Assembly: GCF_039521565.1 (NCBI RefSeq)
Contig: NZ_BAAACP010000005.1
Location: 105,066 to 169,065 of the forward strand
DNA: 64,000 bases
Reading direction: 5' to 3'
From: Paraclostridium tenue
GTDB lineage: Bacteria; Bacillota; Clostridia; Peptostreptococcales; Peptostreptococcaceae
The notes beneath the pieces are model-generated. The model was not told the origin of the DNA. It made no database searches and saw only the letters and a program-made list of their open reading frames with translations. Shown here piece by piece: positions 34,229 through 42,712 of this stretch (within the stretch, counting starts at the first letter, position 1; each line of letters starts with the position of its first letter). Made by a program: the position numbers and the translations under genes.

Positions 34229-34900
34229 TTAAACAAAAATATTGATACTAACACCAATACTTAAATCATCATCAATAAAAATAAAATCTATAGGATTTAT
34301 TAATATTGTTTCATTTATGTATTCTTCTGATTCTATATGTTTTTTTATAATTTTTTCCTTTGATTCAAACTCTTTTTTAGTTCTATTTACATATTTTTCT
34401 ATATCAAGTAGTTTAGACTTATAATCAGATAGCTTATTCTTTATTTGATTTATATTGGCTAAAGCTTCATTTAAACTTGCTATCTTATTTTTATCATTAT
34501 TGAAAAAGTTTCTCACTACGTTATACTCATGCCCTAAATCATTTGTTTCTTTTATTATTTTATTTATTTTTATTTTATTTTTTATTTGCTGTTGTTTATC
34601 ATATTTTTTATTCTTTTGACAATCTGATTTTATTTCTTTTAAAGTAGCTTCCATTTTACGTAATTTATTTTCATGATATTTGGCTAACTCTAATTTTTCT
34701 TTTATAGCTTTTTGACTTCTATTTGCTATATTGATTTTTCTTTTTAAATCTTTACAAATATTATTGTCTGGATTTTTACCTTTTTTTCGTTTTATCTTTT
34801 TATTACTTTTATTTTGCTTTTCTGTCCTTATTCTTTTGTTTAAATCATCTTGTATATTTATTTCGTAATTTCTAAGATAAGTCTTATCTCCTATAATCAT
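34229..34900 (-). CDS. Lysine-rich coiled-coil protein, unknown
   Basis: A 223-residue, very basic protein. Residues 20-55 are rich in Lys, Asn and Arg; about 60-195 are long helices with heptad spacing (KLELAKYHENKLRKMEATL, IKNKLSDYKSKLLDIEKYV), typical of a coiled coil. The C-terminal segment NPIDFIFIDDDLSIGVSINIF is hydrophobic and beta-like. No signal peptide or membrane helix. Start ATG has GGGGAGG-type site upstream. I do not recognise a family; convergent with glsA and alone. Confidence 0.65.
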   Translation of the reverse strand: MIIGDKTYLRNYEINIQDDLNKRIRTEKQNKSNKKIKRKKGKNPDNNICKDLKRKINIANRSQKAIKEKLELAKYHENKLRKMEATLKEIKSDCQKNKKYDKQQQIKNKIKINKIIKETNDLGHEYNVVRNFFNNDKNKIASLNEALANINQIKNKLSDYKSKLLDIEKYVNRTKKEFESKEKIIKKHIESEEYINETILINPIDFIFIDDDLSIGVSINIFV

Positions 34901-35061
34901 AAATACACCTCCCCTCTATAAAAACTATTTAACTAAATTTTGAGCCTATTACCATATATCGGTACTTTTTATTTAAACGTAAGTATTGTAAGACAATTAA
35001 TTAAATAAAAAGCAATATTTATTGCTAAATTTTAAAATTTCATAATTTTTTTACTATATAT

Positions 35062-35091
35062 AAAAGGTGCTAATTTAAATTAGCACCTTTT
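35062..35091 (-). terminator. Terminator after the YfcC gene
   Basis: Perfect palindrome AAAAGGTGCTAATTT / AAATTAGCACCTTTT just past the stop codon. Confidence 0.92.
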
Positions 35092-35096
35092 ATACT

Positions 35097-36620
35097 TTAT
35101 ATTAAGGATCCTATACAAAGCATTGCTACGGATAGCGCCATTATTATTCCTACAAGTGGTAAAACAAATTTTAACCACTTATCATAAGTTACATCTACCA
35201 TAGCAAGAGAAGCTAATATTAACCCTGTTGGAGTTATTATACTGATTAATCCCTGTCCAAACATATATGCAGTTATTATTATATCTCTATTAACTCCTAC
35301 AACATCTGCAAGAGGTGCCATTATTGGCATAGATAAAACTGCAAGTCCTGAAGAAGAGTTTATAAAGAATCCTAAAACTATATACACAAAGTACATTACT
35401 ACAGAGAATATTACTCCACCCATGTTAGATACTACTCCACTTAGTGAATGTAATAAAGTATCACTTATTAATCCTCCATCCATTATTATTGTAACTCCTC
35501 TAGCTAATGCTATAATAAGAGCTACTCCTAATAAATCAGCTGCACCTTGTACAAAATTAGATACAAATTCACTTTCTTTTTGCTTAGTTAGTGGAAACAT
35601 TACAAATGTTACACCAAAGAATAAAGATGTCATTTCAATGAATCCCCAACCTAATTCTTTAACTCCATAAATCATTACTACAAAAGATAATCCAAAAATT
35701 AATAACATTAATTTCTTTGTGAAAGTAAATTTAACTAATTCTGCATCATTTTCTTCTGATAAAAATTTCTTCTCAATTTCTTCTTTTTGAAAGTATATTA
35801 AAGACTTGGATGGATCTTTTTTTACTTTCTCACCATATCTTATTATGTAAATTAATGTTACTACCATACCTAATACTAATGCTAATATTCTAAGAGGCAT
35901 TCCATCTGCTATAGTTACACCTGCTATATTCGAAGCTATTACAGTAGAAAATGGATTTATAGTAGATACCATTGTACCTATGCATGAACCTAAAAATATA
36001 GTAGCGATTGCAACTATTGCATCATACCCTGCTGCTATAAATATTGGTACAACTATTGGATAAAATGCTATAGTTTCCTCTGCTAGACCAAAAGTAGTTC
36101 CACCAAGTGCTACTAATGAAGCTATTATAACTATCATCCATTTTTCTTTTCCTTTTAAAGCTTTAGACAATGCATTTATCCCTGCTGTAAAAGCTCCTGT
36201 ACTATTGATAATACCTACTAAACCTCCAATTACTAAAACAAAGGCTATTATATCAATAGAATCATATAACCCCTGTATCGGAGCTTTTAAAAATGTTGTT
36301 ATTGCTCCAAATATTGTTGTATTTTCTTTTTTTAATTGCTCATATGTATTTGGGATAGCAACTGGTTTTGATATTGAACCACTTGTAAATTGTTTTAAAT
36401 CTACATTTACACCTAACTTATCTAATGTTTGTTGAGTTCCCTGATATTCCTTCGTTCCTCCATTAGGTAAATCTACTATAAATTTTGAACTATTAGTATC
36501 ATAGCTAAGTTTAGAATATTTACCTGAAGGAATAATGTAAGTTAATCCCATTACTATTAGCATTACTATTAGAATTACAGTATATGCTGTAGGAAAGGAA
36601 AACTTTTTCTTATTTTTCAT
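35097..36620 (-). CDS. YfcC-family amino-acid transporter
   Basis: A 507-residue permease with about twelve helices. The N-terminal stretch SFPTAYTVILIVMLIVMGLTY in pieces followed by a short periplasmic loop, then GLAEETIAFYPIVVPIFIAAGYD and the C-terminal INSSSGLAVLSMPIMAPLAD are hallmarks of the YfcC/ArcD-like (DUF and C4-dicarboxylate-type) family, often annotated as arginine/ornithine antiporter or basic amino-acid carrier. The substrate here is not certain. AGGAGGT precedes the ATG. An ATGATA-A-TATCAT palindrome at 36648-36660 may be an operator. Confidence 0.88.
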   Translation of the reverse strand: MKNKKKFSFPTAYTVILIVMLIVMGLTYIIPSGKYSKLSYDTNSSKFIVDLPNGGTKEYQGTQQTLDKLGVNVDLKQFTSGSISKPVAIPNTYEQLKKENTTIFGAITTFLKAPIQGLYDSIDIIAFVLVIGGLVGIINSTGAFTAGINALSKALKGKEKWMIVIIASLVALGGTTFGLAEETIAFYPIVVPIFIAAGYDAIVAIATIFLGSCIGTMVSTINPFSTVIASNIAGVTIADGMPLRILALVLGMVVTLIYIIRYGEKVKKDPSKSLIYFQKEEIEKKFLSEENDAELVKFTFTKKLMLLIFGLSFVVMIYGVKELGWGFIEMTSLFFGVTFVMFPLTKQKESEFVSNFVQGAADLLGVALIIALARGVTIIMDGGLISDTLLHSLSGVVSNMGGVIFSVVMYFVYIVLGFFINSSSGLAVLSMPIMAPLADVVGVNRDIIITAYMFGQGLISIITPTGLILASLAMVDVTYDKWLKFVLPLVGIIMALSVAMLCIGSLI

Positions 36621-36745
36621 AACTATACCTCCTTTTTTATTGTTAATATGATAATATCATGATTACATTTTTTTGGTAACTAAGTTAATCAATTTCGAAA
36701 TGTTAAAAATATTCATCAATCTTCTTTTTACATTATTTATAATAA

Positions 36746-36773
36746 AAAATCACAACCATATTGATTGTGATTT
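36746..36773 (-). terminator. Terminator after the lipoprotein gene
   Basis: AATCACAA (36748-36755) and TTGTGATT (36765-36772) with T-rich flank on the transcript side. Confidence 0.82.
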
Positions 36774-36776
36774 GGC

Positions 36777-37916
36777 TTAGATGATATTTATCTTTTGATT
36801 GTATGTATACTCATTATTTATTAAAGATTTCTCTGTATTATTAGAAAGTTCAAATATTGTATTTAGATTTGAATCATTACTTAAATACTTACTTCTTATA
36901 TTATTTGAATTTACTAAATTCTCAATATCCCCATAATTTATATTAGAATTTATTACAGAGTTTATTATTTTTATAGCACCAACTAAATAATCTCTACTTA
37001 ATTGGCGAGCTTTAGCATCTTCTATATTCGTTGGTACCTTAAATTTACATACATCTGATACACTTTTTACATCTGATCTAGGTATATCTGTATTTACTGA
37101 TATATAAGTTGAAAAATGATTATCTCCTTCGACACCAAAAGTGCTTATCTTAGAGTTTACTGAGCTTTCAGCTTCATATACAACAGGTCTTAAATTATTT
37201 GATTTAGCAAATTCCTCTGAATATTTTGTTAGTTTAGTTTTTAAAATTTCTCTTTGATTTTTATATTCTTTATATGTGTATTTAACTTCATTAGTTTTTA
37301 AACTTTCTCTTTTATAAGTTTTTTCAATATTAAACTTAACAACATCATCATAGTATTTAAAATTTATACTATTAAAAGAAGTTGAATTTTTATTTAATTT
37401 TATATTATTTGCTTTTTTATTATTAATTTCATATCTAAATTTAGAAATACTTATATCTTTTATACTTTTAGTCGAAGTTAATAAATCATATAGTACACGA
37501 ATCGCAGAATCATTTTTTAATATATCTTTATCTTTAAATATACTACCTTCAACTTTAATATTATAATTTGATTTATTTGCTATCATATTTATTATTATAT
37601 ATTCTTGTTCTAATTTTCCTAATTTTTCCCTAGTTGCTAGATTTAAAATTATAGTTTGCTTATCAGGCGTTAACTCTGGTTTAAATTCGCTTAACTTAAA
37701 GCTTATTTTCTCCATCAATTCTTGAGCTTGCTTATATGTCAATTTTATATCGTTATTTGTTTTATCCTTATTTTTATCTATATTATCTATTTGATGACTA
37801 ACATCAGTCATAGTATTTTTCATCTCTTTATTTTTTTCTGACGAACAGCCCACTACTGTTAATGCAATAATTGTTGTCAAGCTTAGAACTGCTATTTTTC
37901 TTTTCAAATTACTCAC
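36777..37916 (-). CDS. Predicted lipoprotein, unknown function
   Basis: A 379-residue exported lipoprotein. The signal peptide ends in a lipobox LTVVGC, with Cys24 the lipidated residue. An Asn/Lys/Asp-rich linker (25-58) precedes two similar-sized mixed alpha/beta regions; segments such as LTYKQAQELMEKISFKL and RSDVKSVSDVCKFKVP hint at a surface domain, but I do not recognise it. It is 7 nt downstream of the gene at 37924-38265, so the two form one operon. Anchored on the outer face of the membrane. Confidence 0.8.
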   Translation of the reverse strand: MSNLKRKIAVLSLTTIIALTVVGCSSEKNKEMKNTMTDVSHQIDNIDKNKDKTNNDIKLTYKQAQELMEKISFKLSEFKPELTPDKQTIILNLATREKLGKLEQEYIIINMIANKSNYNIKVEGSIFKDKDILKNDSAIRVLYDLLTSTKSIKDISISKFRYEINNKKANNIKLNKNSTSFNSINFKYYDDVVKFNIEKTYKRESLKTNEVKYTYKEYKNQREILKTKLTKYSEEFAKSNNLRPVVYEAESSVNSKISTFGVEGDNHFSTYISVNTDIPRSDVKSVSDVCKFKVPTNIEDAKARQLSRDYLVGAIKIINSVINSNINYGDIENLVNSNNIRSKYLSNDSNLNTIFELSNNTEKSLINNEYTYNQKINII

Positions 37917-37923
37917 TCCATAT

Positions 37924-38265
37924 CTATATTGAATATAGCCATAATTTATCTACCCATTTTATTGTCACACTTCCATTTTTTACATTCTTAGTTAATAATA
38001 AAATTACTTTATGATCTTCTGCAAATAGTTCATAAATTACTTCATTAGGTTTATGCTTATCATATATTTTATCAACTGTATGAACTCTTTCTTTAAATAA
38101 TTTTGGAAGCGTATAGCTTATATTGAGTAACTGTTCAGATAAAGTTACTATATCATCTTTTTCTAAGTCACAAACCTTTATATGCTCGGGCACATAATTT
38201 TTATATATTCTAAATACCTTATCCATCATTAAATCTTTTAATTTTACAAATATCGTATTACTCAA
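37924..38265 (-). CDS. Hypothetical cytoplasmic protein
   Basis: A 113-residue soluble protein with no recognised domain; the centre contains a charged helix (VTLSEQLLNISYTLPKLF) and the end a beta hairpin (VILLLTKNVKNGSVTIKW). The start is a TTG ten bases after a run of six Gs; the frame is closed by TGA just before, and no ATG with a ribosome site fits. It lies directly upstream of the lipoprotein gene and is probably cotranscribed with it. Confidence 0.6.
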   Translation of the reverse strand: MSNTIFVKLKDLMMDKVFRIYKNYVPEHIKVCDLEKDDIVTLSEQLLNISYTLPKLFKERVHTVDKIYDKHKPNEVIYELFAEDHKVILLLTKNVKNGSVTIKWVDKLWLYSI

Positions 38266-38473
38266 TTGACATCAGCCCCCCATAATTGTAAATTTATTTT
38301 ATATAAACTCGCTATTTGTATATATACACATATTTTTAAAATCTCAATCATTTATAATTTCTGTATAGTTAAAAATCAACTAATAATATTATATTATATT
38401 TAAAATAAAATTGTCATTATTTAATGATTCTTATGATTATCATAAATTTATAAAACAATATATTTCGATATAA

Positions 38474-38500
38474 AAAATGACCTAATATTAGGCCATTTTT
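38474..38500 (-). terminator. Terminator after the decayed methyltransferase
   Basis: AAAAATG-CCTAATATTAGG-CATTTTT stem with one A/C mismatch, T-run on the minus-strand transcript. Confidence 0.75.
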
Positions 38501-38533
38501 AAGATATAACTTTTTTTATCTCATAGTTTTTCT

Positions 38534-38926
38534 TTAAGTATTTAATAAGTATTGGTATTTTTTACTTAAATTGTTTTTAACTAATGTTTTAATTATTTTA
38601 GTTTTATTTTCTAGATGTAGAAACATAAAGTAAAGTATTATTTTATTATACTTTTCTTTTATAACTTCATTTTCAACATCTATAATTTCAAAATCTAAGT
38701 TTTATATATGTTTATATTTTTTTCTTGCAACTTCTAGCATTCCATTAGACAAATCTACACCTCTTATATAACCATTTTTATTAAGTTTTTTTATAAATGG
38801 TATTAATACCCCTGTACCGGTACCTACGTCAAGTACTCTTTCATTTTCTTTAATATCTAATTTAGATAGTAAAGTATTTATTTTCTTCTCATTTACTTCG
38901 ATAATATTGTCCCATTCTTTTGCCAT
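38534..38926 (-). pseudogene. SAM-dependent methyltransferase remnant
   Basis: The first 74 residues contain a class I methyltransferase motif I, RVLDVGTGTGVLIPF, and the acidic motif II end GVDLSNGMLEVA. The frame is then stopped by TAA at 38704-38702, but homologous-looking sequence continues in the same frame for 55 codons (NLDFEIIDVENEVIKEKY, LYFMFLHLENKTK). It then ends about 60 residues short of the family length, where the terminator begins. Upstream, sequence encoding INYFNQRDFFDN also continues the frame but has lost its start codon (TAG where ATG is expected). So start, middle and end are damaged. Confidence 0.78.
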
Positions 38927-39059
38927 ATTATCGAAAAAATCTCTTTGGTTAAAGTAATTTATCTAAAAAATTATAGTTATATTTAGTTGTATTTGTCAAC
39001 TAATATTTAACTTTGTTTGAGTATATATTTTAAAACTATTTTTATGTTTTTTAATATAT

Positions 39060-39707
39060 TTAATTTACGTCTATTTCTTTAAAATAAGAAATAGAATCTA
39101 CTTTATCTTTATTTGTCCCTATAAATAAATTTTGTGAATCATATAACTTTTCATATCCAAACCTTACTATAAAATTTCCTTTTGATGATGTGTAATAAAT
39201 ATACTTTTCATCATCAAAAACTTTAGATGTTACTTCTTTTGAGTTATTTGGCAATACTTTAGAAGCTGTATCTAAAGCTTCCTCATTAGTAAACGCTTTT
39301 TCTATATTCGAATAGCTATATCCTTTTAGTATCATTGCATATTTTTTATTATTTAATGGTTTTAAATCTTTATTTGCTTTATGATTATAAGCAAGCCCAT
39401 TTTTAAATTCATAAAAATAGTCATCTGAGTTTTTCATAGTGTTGTCATAAGTTAAATATTTCTTATTAACTTCTTTGTATCTTTTTAATACTTCTTCGTT
39501 ATCAAAAACTGTTATATTATCATACATAGCTTCTGTATGGTTATTTTCAAGTTCTAATTTATCATTAGGATTTACAACTTTTGTAGGACTGTCATTTTCT
39601 ATACTTATTTGAGCTTTTTTATTTTTTGAGTTTGTAAAAATAACTAATGACATTATAACTAATGTTAATACTACCACCACTGTAATTATATATTTTTTAT
39701 TTCTCAT
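39060..39707 (-). CDS. Membrane-anchored extracytoplasmic protein, unknown
   Basis: A 215-residue protein with one N-terminal helix (residues 5-26, IITVVVVLTLVIMSLVIF) and an outside domain. The domain is rich in Lys, Asp, Asn and Tyr and has no motif that I recognise. The start at 39707 has GGAGG five bases upstream. It begins 12 nt before the end of the upstream esterase-like gene (39719), and the two are clearly one operon. A shared surface role is an inference from the operon only. Confidence 0.72.
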   Translation of the reverse strand: MRNKKYIITVVVVLTLVIMSLVIFTNSKNKKAQISIENDSPTKVVNPNDKLELENNHTEAMYDNITVFDNEEVLKRYKEVNKKYLTYDNTMKNSDDYFYEFKNGLAYNHKANKDLKPLNNKKYAMILKGYSYSNIEKAFTNEEALDTASKVLPNNSKEVTSKVFDDEKYIYYTSSKGNFIVRFGYEKLYDSQNLFIGTNKDKVDSISYFKEIDVN

Positions 39708-39718
39708 AAAATCCTCCA

Positions 39719-40960
39719 TTATTTATAAAGTGGCTTTGAAACTTTACTATCCTTTATCATAAGCAAGTACTGTATATAATCTGATGTATATTGATCTTTC
39801 TTAGCTTTAAACTTATGTTCAAATGGCCATATAAAATTTGAACTAAATGGTGCAAATTTATTATTAAGCTTAAATAATATAGCATCATCTTGACTATTTA
39901 TATAATCATCAAATAAAATTAAATCTATTTGTGAGCTAGTTATTTTATCAACGACTCCAGAGTTTTGATATCCATAATGAATAGATAATATTTTACCTTT
40001 ATACTTTTTATCCTTATTTAATAAACTTGCAAAAAAATCTATTTTATTTTTATTAAATTCATCATAAAAAGTCTCTTGTAAGATATGAAATCCTCCCCAT
40101 TGACCGAAGTATTTTGCATTATTTATTTTAGAATCTAAATATTTAAAATTTTCATATATATAATTATCCCTAACAATATTCCAACTTTTATGAGGTTGCA
40201 AATAAGATATACACATTTGTTGTATATTATTTAATACATAACTAAAATTTTCAAATTCTTCTTTAAATATATCTTTATAAATATCTTCATTTTTAGTTAT
40301 ATCTTTTAAAAGTTTTTCTGCACATGTTTTTAAATTTACTTTATCAACACTAGAATTTTCGTGATTCTTCAAATTTATTATTAATTCTTTTAAAGGAGTT
40401 GTACATAAATCTTTGTTCTTAATTATATTTATTATATAATCTAAACTTGTTTTAGGATTATGTTCTATATCTGGACCTAATATTTTTATTCTTTTATCTT
40501 TAGGTAAAGTTTGATTAAATTCATATAATTGTTTATAACTACGATAATCATCTTTATTACAAAAAGCAGTATCTTTTGAGTTTTTAAAAACTCGTTTTAA
40601 TATATTTTCATTTCCAGTTTCTAAGTATTTATTTATAAAGTAAGCACTCGTATAAGGTATTTCATCCAAACAGTAATTTAATCCTATTTCTTTTTTTAGA
40701 TATTTGATCATTTTTATTTTAAATAAGTTATCCTTATTCAAAGAATGATCTTCTCCTGTAAATACTACCTTCTTATTTTTTAAATCTTCTTTAATCAATT
40801 CAAGTCCTGAAAAATCATCTATATCATCTAAATTTATGATTGATTTATTATTTCTTAGATATTTACGTTCTATCTTATATGGAGTACTTAAATATACTAT
40901 CAATAAAATAGGAATTAACATAAATAATAGTACAGTTCCTAACACCTTTATTTTTTTCAA
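39719..40960 (-). CDS. Membrane-anchored erythromycin-esterase-like protein
   Basis: A 413-residue protein with an N-terminal anchor (residues 6-26) and an outside domain. The start of the domain (VVFTGEDHSLNKDN, about residues 55-68), MIKYLKKEIGLNYCLDEI, the NKYLETGN segment and KRIKILGPDIEHNP follow the order of conserved blocks in the erythromycin-esterase/ChaN-like superfamily (GExxHG..., YL.EE.GF..., GxDI..). The match is by recalled pattern, not alignment, and the typical enzymes are cytoplasmic, so activity on macrolides should not be assumed. TTG start seven bases after AGGAGG. First gene of a two-gene operon. Confidence 0.6.
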   Translation of the reverse strand: MKKIKVLGTVLLFMLIPILLIVYLSTPYKIERKYLRNNKSIINLDDIDDFSGLELIKEDLKNKKVVFTGEDHSLNKDNLFKIKMIKYLKKEIGLNYCLDEIPYTSAYFINKYLETGNENILKRVFKNSKDTAFCNKDDYRSYKQLYEFNQTLPKDKRIKILGPDIEHNPKTSLDYIINIIKNKDLCTTPLKELIINLKNHENSSVDKVNLKTCAEKLLKDITKNEDIYKDIFKEEFENFSYVLNNIQQMCISYLQPHKSWNIVRDNYIYENFKYLDSKINNAKYFGQWGGFHILQETFYDEFNKNKIDFFASLLNKDKKYKGKILSIHYGYQNSGVVDKITSSQIDLILFDDYINSQDDAILFKLNNKFAPFSSNFIWPFEHKFKAKKDQYTSDYIQYLLMIKDSKVSKPLYK

Positions 40961-41321
40961 AAATTATCCTCCTAACAGATGAATTTAACTATTTTTTCTT
41001 TATATCCATCTTAACTTATTTTAAGTATATTTCGACTCTATAATAGATTTTCCTTTATATAAAACTAAAAATTCCCTACAACAAATAATTAACTTATTAC
41101 AAAGTAGTTTTATGTATTATTTTAATTTTTAAAATTGGAATTTCTATAGGATAAAAAATATTAAATTAGATATAAAAAAAACAAATGCCAGTAATTAAAT
41201 TACTGGCATTAGATTAATTTGACATGGAATATTTTGATATTTGTATCTATATTTATATTTTATGCTATATTTTAAATTTAATTACCAAATACACTTTATT
41301 TATCAAATAATTAATATAAAT
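40961..41321. other. Intergenic region
   Basis: AT-rich. Contains the promoter side of the esterase-like operon and a minus-strand terminator at 41184-41210 for the small membrane genes beyond. Nothing else recognised. Confidence 0.5.
41184..41210 (-). terminator. Terminator after the small membrane genes
   Basis: AATGCCAGTAATT / AATTACTGGCATT palindrome followed by a run of Ts on the minus-strand transcript. Confidence 0.85.
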
Positions 41322-41525
41322 TTATATCTCATTGCGTAATAATTCCCAATACCATAATAAAGACATTGAGATGATTTTTATACAAATTATAATTTTCAAA
41401 CCATAAAATATAAACCACATTAGACTTTTATATACGGATATTTGTACATAGTATTGTATTATAAATAATACTATTATCAAATATAATACTAATAATATTT
41501 CTGTCTTTACTTTATGATTTATCAA
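41322..41525 (-). CDS. Small two-helix membrane protein
   Basis: A 67-residue protein with two membrane helices (about 8-28 and 33-56) and a short polar end. It starts at a TTG six bases after AGGTGAGG; the ATG five bases earlier opens only a five-codon frame. It lies 26 nt after the 38-residue gene on the same strand and shares its terminator, so the two form a small operon. No family recognised. Confidence 0.6.
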   Translation of the reverse strand: MINHKVKTEILLVLYLIIVLFIIQYYVQISVYKSLMWFIFYGLKIIICIKIISMSLLWYWELLRNEI

Positions 41526-41551
41526 TCATATCCTCACCTTTTTCTAATTAT

Positions 41552-41668
41552 CTACATTATAAAATTAGCTAATGGCGCTATAGCTGTTATAACAAAAGCT
41601 AATATTATCATAAATATTGCTACTCTTTTCATAACTAAATTTTTAGATTTTTTCTCTTGTTTAATCAT
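41552..41668 (-). CDS. 38-residue membrane peptide (DUF4044-like appearance)
   Basis: A very short gene: a Lys-rich N-terminal 13 residues (MIKQEKKSKNLVM) followed by one hydrophobic helix with a Pro near the end (ITAIAPLANFIM). AGAGGA lies nine bases before the ATG. The basic-then-helix design resembles DUF4044-type membrane peptides, though this is only an impression. First gene of the two-gene unit ending at 41322. Confidence 0.55.
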   Translation of the reverse strand: MIKQEKKSKNLVMKRVAIFMIILAFVITAIAPLANFIM

Positions 41669-41769
41669 ATTAATCAATCCTCTCAACTATAATGTAAGCT
41701 ATAACCTTTATTATACAACTTGATTTAAATTTAATCCATAAGCTTTTTATAATATTAATTTAAATCAAA

Positions 41770-41795
41770 AAACTACCATAAATTTATGGTAGTTT
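41770..41795 (-). terminator. Palindrome / terminator after the DUF1905 gene
   Basis: AAACTACCATAAATTTATGGTAGTTT, a perfect 13-bp-arm palindrome overlapping the stop codon, with T-run on the transcript. Its core recurs at 42344-42363. Confidence 0.85.
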
Positions 41796-42249
41796 ATATT
41801 TTTTCTTTATTTTTTAATTTTTCTAGGGTTATATTTATACGATTTAATCTAGTATTTTCTTTTTTAGCAGACTCTATCCAATTTACATACTTTTTCTTCA
41901 TAGAAAATGATAAGCTATTCCAAAAATCACAGATATCTTTGTCATTATTAAATTTATCTAAAAGTTCTTTTGGAGGATTAACAATTCTTTCTTCTTCATC
42001 TTTTTCAATTGTTACATCAATAGTATCTCCTGGTTCTTTTCCAATAGCTTTTCTTATCTCTTTTGTAATGCCTATTATATAACAACTTCCTCCCATTCTA
42101 ACAATAGACCCCCTATATTCATAGCCATCAAAAGTTGCTTTTACCTTAACTCTTTTTCTATTATAAGTTTTCTCCACATCAAATGGAATTTCTATGTAAG
42201 CTCCATTTTTATCATTTAATTTTTTTATTTGTGCATTAAATTTTTTCAT
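41794..42249 (-). CDS. DUF1905 / YdeI-OmpD-associated family protein
   Basis: A 151-residue cytoplasmic protein. Residues 1-85 form the DUF1905 beta-barrel (YIEIPFDVEKTYNRKRVKVKAT region and GSIVRMGGSCYIIGITKEIR, PGDTIDVTIEKD), and residues 90-150 the YdeI-like helical tail (PPKELLDKFNNDKDICDFWNS..KKKYVNWIESAK). This two-part layout is common in Firmicutes; biochemical role unknown. Near-identical palindromes flank the gene. Monocistronic. Confidence 0.87.
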   Translation of the reverse strand: MKKFNAQIKKLNDKNGAYIEIPFDVEKTYNRKRVKVKATFDGYEYRGSIVRMGGSCYIIGITKEIRKAIGKEPGDTIDVTIEKDEEERIVNPPKELLDKFNNDKDICDFWNSLSFSMKKKYVNWIESAKKENTRLNRINITLEKLKNKEKI

Positions 42250-42712
42250 ATAAATTTACCTCTTCTTTTAATTAACTTTAAATTTATACCATTATTTTAT
42301 TACTCAATGATTTTATACTATAAAAATCTTGTATAAAAAAATACTACCATAAAATTATGGTAGCACTTAATAAAAGAGTAGTTATATAAATATTTTATTT
42401 AGATTTTATTTACCCGTCTTAATTTCAATTTAAAAATCAATAGATATTTTATTATATTATAATTAACATATTTATGCAATATTTCCATCAAAAAATATTT
42501 AATAAATTATTTTTTATATTTTAAGTTTTTTGATTTTATTTATATTTGTTTGTAATTTCTTATTTAATTTAATCTACTAGGTAATATTATTCATTATTTA
42601 AATATTTTTCATTTTTTCTTGTTTATTGCTATAATTATCTTTATTTGCTTTTGTTTTTACTTATAAGTAAAAAGTATATATCCTTTTTATTAAATTAATT
42701 ATAATTTTAAAC
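42250..42712. other. Intergenic region between the DUF1905 gene and the broken ABC permease
   Basis: About 460 bases, AT-rich. It contains the promoter of the DUF1905 gene and a hairpin at 42344-42363 that reads as a minus-strand terminator. The 350 bases from 42364 to 42712 hold no recognisable gene; they would be the 3' end of the broken ABC permease transcript. Confidence 0.5.
42338..42363 (-). terminator. Palindromic terminator, twin of the one at 41770
   Basis: CTACCATAAAATTATGGTAG (42344-42363), one base different from the palindrome at 41773-41792, followed on the minus strand by TATTTTTTTAT. Confidence 0.75.

Noticed and set aside
36648..36660. ATGATA-A-TATCAT palindrome upstream of the YfcC gene as a named operator
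   Set aside because: Short and AT-rich; it does not match a recognised regulator consensus such as an ArgR box.
38415..38450. Fur-box-like AT sequence (GATAATCATAAGAATCATT on the minus strand)
   Set aside because: Only a partial hexamer match in very AT-rich DNA, and the downstream gene on that strand is a relic; not convincing.
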